This document shows, one piece after another, positions 26,501-35,877 of a stretch of 64,000 nt of DNA; within the stretch, counting starts at the first letter, position 1, and every line of letters begins with the position of its first letter. The translations under genes and the position numbers were made by a program. Source of the stretch: Pedobacter endophyticus (lineage in GTDB: Bacteria; Bacteroidota; Bacteroidia; Sphingobacteriales; Sphingobacteriaceae); the NCBI RefSeq assembly GCF_015679185.1, contig NZ_CP064939.1, positions 248,001 through 312,000 on the forward strand, in the 5' to 3' direction. The notes under the pieces were generated by a model that worked only from the letters and a program-made list of their open reading frames with translations, was not told where the DNA came from and made no database searches.

Positions 26501-27332
26501 CCGGCGAGATAAAACGGTGGCCTGCATTAATAGTTTGAAGGCTCAGCACAATCTCGGCGATATTGAATTAACGGTTTTTTTAACTGATGACAATTCTGCA
26601 GACAACACCGTTGAGGCAGTGACAGAAATTTTTCCGGATGCCAGAATTTTACGGGGAAGCGGCTCATTGTTTTGGGCAGGCGGCATGCGAAGCTCGTGGA
26701 ATGAAGCCCTGAAATCTCAGTTCGACTTTTATTTATTGTTAAATGACGATACCGTACTTGCCAACCATACACTGCGTACGCTGGTAAATAGTTACCAAAC
26801 CGTATATAAGCAAACTCAAAACGAGGCCATTATAGTGGGCAGTACAAGCGAGTTTGGCGAATCGAAAGTTATCTCTTACGGTGGCAAAAAATTAACTTCA
26901 AAGTACGATATTAAGTATGCAACCGCTTTTAGCGAAACGGAGATTGTTGCCTGCGACCTCGGCAATGCGAACATTATGCTTGTTCCGCATGCCATTGTAA
27001 ATAAAATTGGCATTTTATCTACCGTTTATACCCATGGTATTGCCGATTACGATTATACTTTGCAGGCAAAAAGAAATAAGTTTGGCGTGTATGTAGCGCC
27101 CGGGGTTTTGGGCCATTGCATCGATGACCACGGCAACAACTGGAAATCATCGCAAAACTCAACGCTTAAAGAACGCATCACGTTTTTAAAAAGCCCCAAA
27201 GGTTTAGCCTACCACGAACACCTGCACTTAATAAAAACTTTTTTCCCGCTTTCGTTGCCCATGGCTTTTGTAAAGCTGTGGCTAAAAACACTATTTCCCT
27301 TTCTTTGGGATAAATTTAAAACAACACATTAA
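26469..27332 (+). CDS. Family 2 glycosyltransferase (rhamnosyltransferase-like)
   Basis: A 287-aa GT-A enzyme beginning MKIAVLLTTYNRRDKTVACINSL. It has an acidic VFLTDDNSADNTVEAV strand, GSLFWAGGMRSSWNEAL and the metal-binding LLLNDDTVL (about 95-103). The order matches WbbL/RfbF-type GT2 transferases that often use dTDP-rhamnose or similar deoxysugars. Its ATG lies inside the polymerase gene (32-bp overlap), indicating coupling. Confidence 0.87.
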   Translation: MKIAVLLTTYNRRDKTVACINSLKAQHNLGDIELTVFLTDDNSADNTVEAVTEIFPDARILRGSGSLFWAGGMRSSWNEALKSQFDFYLLLNDDTVLANHTLRTLVNSYQTVYKQTQNEAIIVGSTSEFGESKVISYGGKKLTSKYDIKYATAFSETEIVACDLGNANIMLVPHAIVNKIGILSTVYTHGIADYDYTLQAKRNKFGVYVAPGVLGHCIDDHGNNWKSSQNSTLKERITFLKSPKGLAYHEHLHLIKTFFPLSLPMAFVKLWLKTLFPFLWDKFKTTH

Positions 27333-27345
27333 CGCTCAAAATTAA

Positions 27346-28464
27346 ATGGAAAGAAAACCTGTTCATGTTTCCTATTTAACACAAGTTCCCGGTCCGTACC
27401 GCGAGAGAATGCACGAGTTGGTTTCCGAATTCGGCGATTTCTCTTACGATGTCATCTACTGTGCAAAGGTAGAACCGAACCGCAAATGGAAATTAAGCTA
27501 TGGCGATTATCCCATGTATTTTTTGGCCGAAAAGGCCGAAACGTTTCGCCACAATAACCTCAACGTATGGGGGTTGTTAAATAAACTTAACCCCACAATT
27601 TTAATTATAACAGCTTTTAAACCAACAATGCTGTATGGCGTACTCTGGTGCTTGTTGAGGGGCAGGAAAATTATTGTGTACAACGATGGTACCTACGATT
27701 CGGAGCAACACCTTTCGTTTACCCAAAAACTGATCAGAAAACTGGTATATAAGGTAACGAGCGCTTTTATGGCCCCCGGCAAGGGAACCGTAGATTTGTA
27801 CAAAAGTTATGGCGTTGCAGAAAAAAAAATCTTTAAGAGCTGTTTATGCGTAGATAATACCCAGTTCGAATACCAGCCCATGCAACAAAGGCCTTATCAT
27901 ATATTGTACTGCGGGCAGATTACCGAGCGAAAACTACCGTTTTTATTTACCGATGTGGCCATAAAACTTAATAAGGAAATCCCAAATTTTAAAGCTTTAA
28001 TTGTTGGCGATGGGGCCTTAAAAGACGAAATGTTGCTTCGATTGGACAAAAACAACGTGGATTATCATTTTGCCGGCTTTTTAGATCAAAAGTCGTTACT
28101 ATCTTATTACGCCAAAGCCAAAGTGTTTTTATTTACCACCATAGATGATGTTTGGGGCATTGTTGCAAACGAAGCCTGCGCCAGCGGAACGCCGGTAATT
28201 ACCAGTAAAGAGGCGGGCGTTGCCGGAGACCTGATTTTAGACGGAGAAAATGGGTACGTTTTGCCACTAGACGCAAATGTTTGGGCAAACACAATTAAGG
28301 CGTTATTAGAAAATGAACAACAACTGGAAACCTTCGCCGAAAAAGCAATGGAAATTGTAAAGCCATTTAATCACCAGCAGGCGGCCGACGGGTTAAGGCA
28401 GGCAGTTAATTGGACACAACCGGCTAAAAAGAACCAAACCACACTTACACCGCTAAACTTATAA
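27346..28464 (+). CDS. Family 4 glycosyltransferase
   Basis: A 372-aa GT-B enzyme. The N-lobe starts VHVSYLTQVPGPYRERM, an N-terminal form shared by several EPS transferases. The C-lobe has HILYCGQITERKLPFLFTDVAI, the nucleotide-binding IVGDGALKDEM, and the EX7E region WGIVANEACASGTPVITSKEAG (about 266-287). It lies 13 bp after the GT2 gene and 13 bp before the next transferase. Sugar specificity cannot be told. Confidence 0.9.
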   Translation: MERKPVHVSYLTQVPGPYRERMHELVSEFGDFSYDVIYCAKVEPNRKWKLSYGDYPMYFLAEKAETFRHNNLNVWGLLNKLNPTILIITAFKPTMLYGVLWCLLRGRKIIVYNDGTYDSEQHLSFTQKLIRKLVYKVTSAFMAPGKGTVDLYKSYGVAEKKIFKSCLCVDNTQFEYQPMQQRPYHILYCGQITERKLPFLFTDVAIKLNKEIPNFKALIVGDGALKDEMLLRLDKNNVDYHFAGFLDQKSLLSYYAKAKVFLFTTIDDVWGIVANEACASGTPVITSKEAGVAGDLILDGENGYVLPLDANVWANTIKALLENEQQLETFAEKAMEIVKPFNHQQAADGLRQAVNWTQPAKKNQTTLTPLNL

Positions 28465-28477
28465 TCATCCTTCAGCT

Positions 28478-29608
28478 ATGGAGCCTCAAAGCAAAGAAAA
28501 ATACAAGGTTTTGTTCGTGTTGCACTTGCCACCCCCTGTGCATGGCGCAGCAATTGCAAACAGCTACATAAAAAACAGTAAGGTTGTTAATAGCGATCAT
28601 GAAACCGATTATGTGAGTTTGGCAACCAATACCGTATTGGATCAAACCGGGAAGGGAAGCTTTAAAAAGCTCATTACTTTCGTCTCTATCCTAAAAACGC
28701 TTACCAGGCTGTTGCGATCCAAAAAATACGATCTGTGCTACGTATCGCTAACCGCAAGCGGCCCGGCTTTTTATAAGGATGCCATTGTGGTAGCCTTGCT
28801 GAAGCTGTTCAAACAAAAAATAATCTATCATTTTCACAACAAAGGCGTTTCCTTTACCAAACAAAACGCAGTTAATGAAGCGCTTTATAAGTTTGTTTTC
28901 AAAAACACAAAGGTTATCCTGTTATCGAAATACCTTTACCCCGATATTGAAAAATATGTTAGCGAAGATGATGTCTATTATTGTCCTTATGGCATCCCCG
29001 CAAGCACAATTGTTCGCGATTCGGTAGGTTTTAAGGAAGCAGATAATAAACTTAGCCTGCTCTATTTATCAAACATGATGATTGAGAAAGGCGTATTTGT
29101 TTTATTAGAGGCCTGTTCGATCTTAAAATCGAAAAACATCGCCTTTAAATGCAATTTTGTTGGCGGATGGACCGACATTACGCCAGAAGAGTTTGAAAAC
29201 TATCTGGTTAAGCACGATTTGCAGAATGTAGTAGTGGCCCACGGGCCAAAGTATGCCGAAGAGAAGCTGGCTTTTTTTGATAACTCCGATGTTTTCATTT
29301 TTCCAACCTTTTATCACTACGAAACTTTCGGCCTTGTAAACCTCGAAGCCATGCAGCACAGCATCCCGATTATTTCAACGAAAGAGGGTGGGATTCCGGA
29401 CGTAGTTGTTGATGGGGAGACGGGTTTTTTAGTGAATAAGCAAAGCCCTGCCGAGCTCGCCGAACGCATTGAATACTTTGCTTCGCACCCAATGGAAGCG
29501 ATAATTATGGGCGAAAAAGGAAAAAAGAGATTCGATGAGCATTTCACCATGGAAAAATTCGAAAAAAATATCTCCGAAATAATCACAAAGGCAATTTCAA
29601 ACATTTAA
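28478..29608 (+). CDS. Family 4 glycosyltransferase
   Basis: A 376-aa GT-B enzyme. The N-lobe shows FVLHLPPPVHGAAIANSYI, the 'PPPVHG' glycine loop common in capsular GT4 transferases, and IIYHFHNKG. The C-lobe has LLYLSNMMIEKGVFVLLEA and the EX7E region YETFGLVNLEAMQHSIPIISTKEGGIPDVV (about 284-313). It closes the run of transferases; 265 bp then separate it from the beta-helix protein, which has its own likely promoter. Confidence 0.91.
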   Translation: MEPQSKEKYKVLFVLHLPPPVHGAAIANSYIKNSKVVNSDHETDYVSLATNTVLDQTGKGSFKKLITFVSILKTLTRLLRSKKYDLCYVSLTASGPAFYKDAIVVALLKLFKQKIIYHFHNKGVSFTKQNAVNEALYKFVFKNTKVILLSKYLYPDIEKYVSEDDVYYCPYGIPASTIVRDSVGFKEADNKLSLLYLSNMMIEKGVFVLLEACSILKSKNIAFKCNFVGGWTDITPEEFENYLVKHDLQNVVVAHGPKYAEEKLAFFDNSDVFIFPTFYHYETFGLVNLEAMQHSIPIISTKEGGIPDVVVDGETGFLVNKQSPAELAERIEYFASHPMEAIIMGEKGKKRFDEHFTMEKFEKNISEIITKAISNI

Positions 29609-29763
29609 TTTTGTTGTATTATTTGTGATACAAAATGAAAAAAATAAAATTTCAAAACGGCGAAATTTTTAAAAAAAACGCGGTTTTTTATATTGTCATG
29701 TAAATGTCTTTAATTTTTTTCGTTAAAACTTTCAAAAATATTTATTGTTTAAGCTGCTCTTGT

Positions 29764-29798
29764 TTAGTTCTTTATAGGATATTAATTTGCTACCTTTG
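29764..29798 (+). promoter_or_regulatory. Candidate promoter of the T9SS beta-helix gene
   Basis: TACCTTTG at 29791-29798 is a perfect TAnnTTTG -7 element, about 75 bp before the chosen ATG. A weak TTAG lies near 29764, with a longer than usual spacer. The preceding 150 bp are very AT-rich and carry a short hairpin with T-tracts (29609-29700) that may end the EPS transcript. Confidence 0.4.
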
Positions 29799-29873
29799 TG
29801 CCACACCAGCAAATTATTTCTATTAATGATTAAGATTCCCGTAGATCATTGTCTAAATTATTGCGTTCTCAAA

Positions 29874-32800
29874 ATGGCACACATCCGATTTTTTCTCGGT
29901 GTGGTTTTTTTTCTAACTTGTAACATCTGCGTTGCAAGTACGTATTATTTATCTTCCATATCCGGCGATGACAACCGGTCGGCAAGTGAGGCGCAAAACC
30001 CCAACACCCCGTGGAAAAGTATCACTAAACTGAACGCATATTTTGCCAGCTTAAAGCCGGGCGATAACGTGTTGTTTAAAAGAAATGAAACCTTTTACGG
30101 CACCATTTCAATTAACGGCTCTGGTAGCGATGGCAATCCGATCACTTTCGGTGCCTATGGTACAGGGAGCAATCCTATTATTACCTCTCTTGTAACTGTA
30201 AGCCAGTGGCAAAGCGTGGGCAATGGCATTTACGAAAGCACCAACGCAGCCTTTGGCTCGAGTGTGGCTGTTGTGCTCATTAATAACAAGCCACAGGAAA
30301 TGGGGCGCTATCCCAATTCTGATGCCGCCAACAAAGGCTACCTCACTGTCGAATCGAACAATGGGAAATCGTTAAGCGATAGCAAAATCAATTCGGGTAA
30401 CAACTGGAAAGGTGCCGACGTGGTGATCCGTAAAATGCACTGGATTATAGACCGGCATCCAATTACTTCGCACTCGGGGGCCACTATTTCTTATACAGAC
30501 CCAGTTGGACGGTATTTCCCGGCAAACAAGTTTGGCTACTTCATACAAAACGACATTCGGACGCTCGACAAGTTTGGCGAATGGTATTACAATCCGGCTT
30601 CGAAGAAAATATCCGTTTATTTTGGCTCAACGCCACCTTCGTCTTCAACGGTTGAGGTAAGTACGCTCGATAACCTGATTTATTCGGATCGGCCCGACGG
30701 CAGGTTCACCAATTTCACTTTCGAAAATTTGACACTGCGAGGCGCCAACGCCCATGGGGTTTCGATCAGCTTCGGTAAAAATTACACCTTAAGAAACTGC
30801 AACATTGAATACCTGGGCAACTGTGGTTTGAACGCCTATTCGGTTTCTAATTTTACAGTAGAAAATTGCAATTTTATCGGTGCACAAAATAACGGTGTTT
30901 ATTTGAACGAAAAATGTAATGGGGCAGTGGTACGGAACAATACCATTCAAAACACCATGGCTTTTCCGGGCTTAGGGCAAAATGGCGACCACAAAGGACT
31001 TGGAATGTATGTAGGTGGCGATAACATTCTGGTTGAATACAACAAGGTGATGAACACCGGCTACATTGGAATTTATTTTGCCGGTGAATCTATCAACGTG
31101 AAAAACAACCTTGTTGACGGTTTTTGTTTGCTTAAAGATGATGGCAGTGGTATTTACACTTTTAGTGGCGATTCGAACTATGCTTATACCAACAGAAAGG
31201 TTACGGGCAACATTATTTTAAATGGTATTGGGGCAAAAGAGGGAACTACCTCAACAACCCCGCCCGCCAAAGGATTTTATGCCGATGATAATTCTGCGGG
31301 CATCGAGGTTTCTAATAACACCATTGCATCAATTACCGACCAGGGAATTTTTGTTCACAACGGCCGGAACATGAACATTACCGGAAACACCGTTTTTAAC
31401 AACGGTACGCAGGTAGCTTTCGCCCATGATGATTATGGAAATGCCATTACCAATGTGTCGTTAAAAGGAAATATTCTGTTTTCGAAAACTGCAGATCAGA
31501 ACATTCTGAAAATGTCTAACAAAGATGCAGACATTGCCGGAATGGGAAAGCACGACAACAACTATTATCCTCGTCCTTTCGATTCAAGTAACATCATCAA
31601 CGTTGAGCAGTTTACCAACACCTCATCTTACAGTTCAAGGTATTACGATTTGGCCATGTGGCAATCGAACTTCAAACAAGATTTGAGCACGGTAAATAGC
31701 CCGGTTAAGCTTTCTGCTTATAAAGTAAATAACCTTGTGGGGGCGAACAGATACCCGAACGGGAAGTTTGACGGGAATGTTGGTGGAACAGTTTTTTACG
31801 CATCGTCTGGCGCTGCTGCAGCCACCTGGGATAATTCAAACAAACTCGGTTCCGGAGGCTCGGTTAAGCTTGCGGCTGGCAAACCATCATTTCTCCTGCT
31901 GAATATTGGCGCAGTTGACGCCTCGAAGAAGTATATTTTAAAATTTAACGTAATTGGAAACAAAGAAGCCAACATTACCGCTTTTTTAAGGCAGTACAAC
32001 AGTCCCCACAGCACAATTTCATCGGTAAGCACCGTAAAAGTTCAAACCAGTGCCAACACTTACGAATGTTTGTTTTCATTTCCTAAAACCGAGGCCAATG
32101 CCTGCATCACTTTTGGTTCTGATAATAATGATTTAACATACTGGCTGGATAATGTAGAGCTTTACGAAGCAAACGTAACCAACACCAACCCCGATGATCA
32201 TATCCTGTTTGAATATAATGCCAGCCAATCGCCTAAATCAATTTCGCTAAACGGCACCTATGTTGATGCTAAAAATGTGCGGTATTCGGGTTCGGTAACT
32301 ATTGCGCCATATGCTTCTATTGTTTTAATCAGAACATCGGCTGCACCGGCAAATGTTACGCCAGCCGCACCAGTTGTTACCGGCGACGACAAAACCAACA
32401 TCTTGTCGGGTAAGCACGACTTATACGGATCGGATATTGTAGTAAGCGAAAACGGCGGAGCATTTCAGGCTTACACTGCGGCAATAAATGTAGGCAATGT
32501 TGACAGACCTGCCGGCTACTGGAAATTCAAGATCAAGGCGGCCGATGGCCGAAACGAAAGCGCCGAGGTGCCTAGTCCTGCATTTACAATGGAGATGATT
32601 ACGCCCACACCTCCAGTTATGGTGGCCAACGATGTAAAGAACACGCTGTCTGTATCGCACGCCGTTTACCCGAACGAGATTATATATAGCGTAAACAACG
32701 AAAGCTATCAGCCATATGCCGGCGAGATAAATGTTGGCAATGCCTCCGTTCAGCAAGGTTATTGGAAATTTAAAATTAGGTCGGCAAAAGACAGAAACGA

Positions 32801-34817
32801 GAGTGAGGTTGTGGTAAGCCCTGTATTTACTCAGGTAAGCACACCAACTGCGCCCAAAGTTGTAGCTAATGATGAATTGAATACCTTAACCGCCAGCCAC
32901 GATACTTATGCCTCGGGCCTGATGGTGAGCATAAATGATGGTGCCTACCAACCATACACGGGGCCAATTGATGTGGGCAACGTTGCCCGACCGAGTGGTT
33001 ACTGGAAATTTAAAATAAGCGCTTCAAATGACAGAACGGAGAGCACCGTGGTTAGCAGCCCTGCATTTACCACATCAATCATAACAACAACCCCGGCTCC
33101 ACCAAGCCTTACGGCAGATGACAATGCCAACACCCTTACCGCTACGCATAGCAATTACCCTGCTGACATAATGTTCAGCGAGAACAATGGCACGTACCAG
33201 TTGTATACTGGCGTGATCAACGTGGGTAATGTTGCCCGACCGAGTGGCTATTGGAAGTTCAAAGTCCGATCTGGGGAGGGGCGGACGGAGAGTAGTATAG
33301 TTAGCAGCCCCGCCTTCACCGAAACAATCATAACAACCCCGGCTCCACCAAGCCTTACGGCAGATGACAATGCCAACACCCTTACCGCTTCGCAAAACAA
33401 TTACCCTGCTGACATTATGTTCAGCGAGAACAATGGCACGTATCAGTTGTATACGGGCGTGATCAATGTGGGTAATGTTGCCCGACCGAGTGGCTATTGG
33501 AAGTTCAAAGTCCGATCTGGGGAGGGGCGGACGGCGAGTAGTATAGTTAGCAGCCCCGCCTTCACCGAAACAATCATAACAACCCCGGCTCCACCAAGCC
33601 TTACGGCAGATGACACTGCCAATACCCTTACCGCTTCGCAAAACAATTACCCCGCTGATATTATAGTCAGCGAGAACAATGGCACGTACAAGTTATATAC
33701 AGGCGTGATCAATGTGGGTAATGTTGCCCGACCGAGTGGCTATTGGAAGTTCAAAGTCCGATCTGGGGAGGGGCGGACGGAGAGCAGCATTGTCAGCAGC
33801 CCTGCATTTACCACATCAATCATAACAACAACCCCGGCTCCACCAAGCCTTACGGCAGATGACACTGCCAATACCCTTACCGCTTCGCAAAACAATTACC
33901 CTGCTGACATTATGGTCAGCGAGAACAATGGCACGTACCAGTTATATACTGGCGTGATCAACGTGGGTAACGTTGCCCGACCGAGTGGCTATTGGAAGTT
34001 CAAAGTCCGATCTGGGGAGGGGCGGACGGAGAGCAGCATTGTTAGCAGCCCTGCATTTACCGAAACAATCATAACAACCCCGGCTCCACCAAGCCTTACG
34101 GCAGATGACACTGCCAATACCCTTACCGCTTCGCAAAACAATTACCCTGCTGACATTATGTTCAGCGAGAACAATGGCACGTACCAGTTATATACGGGCG
34201 TGATCAATGTGGGTAATGTTGCCCGACCGAGTGGCTATTGGAAGTTCAAAGTCCGATCCGGGGAGGGGCGGACGGAGAGCAACATTGTCAGCAGCCCCTC
34301 CTTCACCGAAACAATCATAACAACAACCCCGGCTCCACCAAGTCTTAAAGCAGATGACACTGCAAACACGCTTACCGCTTCACATGATACTTATCCTGCT
34401 GACATTATGGTTAGTGAGAATGGTGGCGAGTACAAGTTATATACAGGTACCATTAATGTGGGTAATGTAGCAAGACCAATTGGTTATTGGAGATTCAAAA
34501 TCAGTGCGGCAGCCGGCAGGAACGAGAGCATTTTAGTATCGAGCCCAGCTTTTACCCGGGCACAGGCGTTTTTGGAAGCTGACATTGTAATCTATCCTGT
34601 ACCGGTTCAAACCACTTTGCATGTTAAATTTCCCGCTGCCCAAAAGGAAGGAACGCTGGAAGTGGTTGCTATGGATGGCCGGGTAGTGAAACGGGCAACC
34701 GTTGCCAACGGAAACACAATCACTGATATTGATGTGTCAAATTTGCCAACGGGAACTTATATTCTTCTTTTTAAGAATGGAAATGATAGATTTGCAAAAA
34801 CGTTTATCAAAATGTAA
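29874..34817 (+). CDS. Giant T9SS-secreted right-handed beta-helix protein with nine repeated modules
   Basis: A 1647-aa predicted surface or secreted protein. The ATG at 29874 opens a signal peptide (MAHIRFFLGVVFFLTCNICVAS); an earlier ATG-like start at 29787 would bury it. A parallel beta-helix (about 23-615) has the pectate-lyase-like opening LKPGDNVLFKRNETFYGTI, then many N-x-I strands. A CBM-like jelly-roll covers about 625-767. Nine repeats of about 82 aa run from about 830 to 1561. A type IX secretion sorting domain is at about 1570-1647 (VIYPVP ... GTYILLF). It sits within the EPS locus just before a polysaccharide deacetylase. Beta-helix proteins often cleave or bind polysaccharides, so a lyase, epimerase or matrix-anchoring role is plausible but not shown. 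Confidence 0.9.
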   Translation: MAHIRFFLGVVFFLTCNICVASTYYLSSISGDDNRSASEAQNPNTPWKSITKLNAYFASLKPGDNVLFKRNETFYGTISINGSGSDGNPITFGAYGTGSNPIITSLVTVSQWQSVGNGIYESTNAAFGSSVAVVLINNKPQEMGRYPNSDAANKGYLTVESNNGKSLSDSKINSGNNWKGADVVIRKMHWIIDRHPITSHSGATISYTDPVGRYFPANKFGYFIQNDIRTLDKFGEWYYNPASKKISVYFGSTPPSSSTVEVSTLDNLIYSDRPDGRFTNFTFENLTLRGANAHGVSISFGKNYTLRNCNIEYLGNCGLNAYSVSNFTVENCNFIGAQNNGVYLNEKCNGAVVRNNTIQNTMAFPGLGQNGDHKGLGMYVGGDNILVEYNKVMNTGYIGIYFAGESINVKNNLVDGFCLLKDDGSGIYTFSGDSNYAYTNRKVTGNIILNGIGAKEGTTSTTPPAKGFYADDNSAGIEVSNNTIASITDQGIFVHNGRNMNITGNTVFNNGTQVAFAHDDYGNAITNVSLKGNILFSKTADQNILKMSNKDADIAGMGKHDNNYYPRPFDSSNIINVEQFTNTSSYSSRYYDLAMWQSNFKQDLSTVNSPVKLSAYKVNNLVGANRYPNGKFDGNVGGTVFYASSGAAAATWDNSNKLGSGGSVKLAAGKPSFLLLNIGAVDASKKYILKFNVIGNKEANITAFLRQYNSPHSTISSVSTVKVQTSANTYECLFSFPKTEANACITFGSDNNDLTYWLDNVELYEANVTNTNPDDHILFEYNASQSPKSISLNGTYVDAKNVRYSGSVTIAPYASIVLIRTSAAPANVTPAAPVVTGDDKTNILSGKHDLYGSDIVVSENGGAFQAYTAAINVGNVDRPAGYWKFKIKAADGRNESAEVPSPAFTMEMITPTPPVMVANDVKNTLSVSHAVYPNEIIYSVNNESYQPYAGEINVGNASVQQGYWKFKIRSAKDRNESEVVVSPVFTQVSTPTAPKVVANDELNTLTASHDTYASGLMVSINDGAYQPYTGPIDVGNVARPSGYWKFKISASNDRTESTVVSSPAFTTSIITTTPAPPSLTADDNANTLTATHSNYPADIMFSENNGTYQLYTGVINVGNVARPSGYWKFKVRSGEGRTESSIVSSPAFTETIITTPAPPSLTADDNANTLTASQNNYPADIMFSENNGTYQLYTGVINVGNVARPSGYWKFKVRSGEGRTASSIVSSPAFTETIITTPAPPSLTADDTANTLTASQNNYPADIIVSENNGTYKLYTGVINVGNVARPSGYWKFKVRSGEGRTESSIVSSPAFTTSIITTTPAPPSLTADDTANTLTASQNNYPADIMVSENNGTYQLYTGVINVGNVARPSGYWKFKVRSGEGRTESSIVSSPAFTETIITTPAPPSLTADDTANTLTASQNNYPADIMFSENNGTYQLYTGVINVGNVARPSGYWKFKVRSGEGRTESNIVSSPSFTETIITTTPAPPSLKADDTANTLTASHDTYPADIMVSENGGEYKLYTGTINVGNVARPIGYWRFKISAAAGRNESILVSSPAFTRAQAFLEADIVIYPVPVQTTLHVKFPAAQKEGTLEVVAMDGRVVKRATVANGNTITDIDVSNLPTGTYILLFKNGNDRFAKTFIKM
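32362..34557 (+). repeat. Nine in-frame coding repeats of 246/249 bp
   Basis: The repeats start at the conserved AP(P)xxxADD motif; the GGCTCC landmark recurs at 33095, 33341, 33587, 33836, 34082 and 34331 (periods 246, 246, 249, 246, 249). Copies 4 to 8 are almost identical in DNA, whereas copies 1, 2, 3 and 9 are diverged. This points to recent internal amplification. Each module has YxxYTGxINVGNVARPSGYWKFK as its core. Two alternating linkers (with TTP or TTTP) explain the 3-bp period differences. Confidence 0.94.
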
Positions 34818-34832
34818 TTAGTTACGCTCTAT

Positions 34833-35591
34833 ATGTACTTACCAGTTATAATGCTTCACCATGTGCTCGATTCGCCACACCCAACACTGGCGGAATGGGC
34901 GCTTACGCGTTCGAAATTTACCGAAATGCTCGATTGCATTGAGGAGGCGGGACTAACTACAACTACATTTGAACAAATCGTTGAAAATAACTTATCATTA
35001 AGCGAGCTCCACAACCATATTGTAATCACTTTTGATGATTGCCCGGTTGCTTTATTCGACTTTGCGATTCCGGAATTGATCAGGCGGGGCATGAAAGCGG
35101 TGTTTTACATGCCAACGGCCCACATGGGTGCTTATAACATTTGGGATGTTGAAAACAATGGTGCAGAGCGGGTTGATATCATGAACGGTGAGCAGATCAA
35201 CCAGCTGGTTGCCCTGGGTATGGAAGTGGGCAGCCATAGCCACCATCACGTTGAGCTTGGCAGCTTAACTGAGGAAGATGCGTACCACGAAATATACCAA
35301 TCGAAAAAAATATTGGAAGAAACGCTCAACCGCAGCATCTATTCCATTGCCTATCCGTACGGCGATATTCCGCTGGGCTTTAAAACATCGTTAAAAAAGG
35401 CTGGCTATAAGTTCGGACTGGCTATTTATTCGCCACGACAACATATTTTTTCGTTAAGAAGAATTGGAATATACCAAAGCGACGATAAGAAAGCAATTGC
35501 GTTTAAAATCTCAAGGTCGTTTCACTCGCTCAGAAATCTGGCGTCGCCGATTGTTGCGCTGAAAAAGTTTTATCTGAACAAAAAGGGGTAG
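34833..35591 (+). CDS. NodB-type polysaccharide deacetylase
   Basis: A 252-aa carbohydrate esterase 4 family protein. Motif 1 is TFDDC (about 66-70), with Cys replacing the usual Gly after the metal-binding Asp pair. Motif 2 is SHSHHHVEL (about 132-140), which supplies the HxxxH metal ligands. Motif 3-like AYPYGD follows at about 172-177. No signal peptide is seen, so it is cytoplasmic as read. It lies 15 bp after the beta-helix gene and probably shares its transcript. It may remove N- or O-acetyl groups from the EPS or its precursors. Confidence 0.85.
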   Translation: MYLPVIMLHHVLDSPHPTLAEWALTRSKFTEMLDCIEEAGLTTTTFEQIVENNLSLSELHNHIVITFDDCPVALFDFAIPELIRRGMKAVFYMPTAHMGAYNIWDVENNGAERVDIMNGEQINQLVALGMEVGSHSHHHVELGSLTEEDAYHEIYQSKKILEETLNRSIYSIAYPYGDIPLGFKTSLKKAGYKFGLAIYSPRQHIFSLRRIGIYQSDDKKAIAFKISRSFHSLRNLASPIVALKKFYLNKKG

Positions 35592-35608
35592 CCTTTCTTT
35601 CACGGGTC

Positions 35609-35759
35609 GTCATTCCCGCGCAGGCGGGAATCATAAAGCGAAAGTATAAGTCCTTTGCATTAAGATCCCTCCCGAAGTTTCGGGAAGGATGACGACCGTT
35701 CATAGAAAACGCCGCTCTTCCCATGTAATAAAACCCTTCTTCAAAGATGTCCCCGTACG
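35609..35759 (+). repeat. Dispersed palindromic element copy
   Basis: This copy of the dispersed element lies between convergent operons. It has the ATTCCCGC-GCAG-GCGGGAAT hairpin, a second hairpin CCCGAAGTTTCGGG, GATGACGACCGTTCATAGAAAACGCC, and a degenerate AAAGATGTCCCCGTACG end. A further inverted repeat AACCCTCCC-TTCTGGA-GAGGGTT near 35835-35857 resembles the unit at 14.5 kb. No gene is seen in 35592-35877. Confidence 0.8.
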
Positions 35760-35877
35760 ATAGAAGGAGAGGGAAACAAAGCCAGAAGTTTGGACTTACC
35801 TAAACGCTCTGGCTTAAAAACACTGTCTATTCAAACCCTCCCTTCTGGAGAGGGTTAAGAACGAACATGCCTAACTT

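Noticed and set aside
33075..33641. 188-aa minus-strand frame with internal protein repeats, and similar frame near 33942
   Set aside because: It is a reverse shadow of the 246-bp coding repeats of the beta-helix gene; periodic only because the real gene is.
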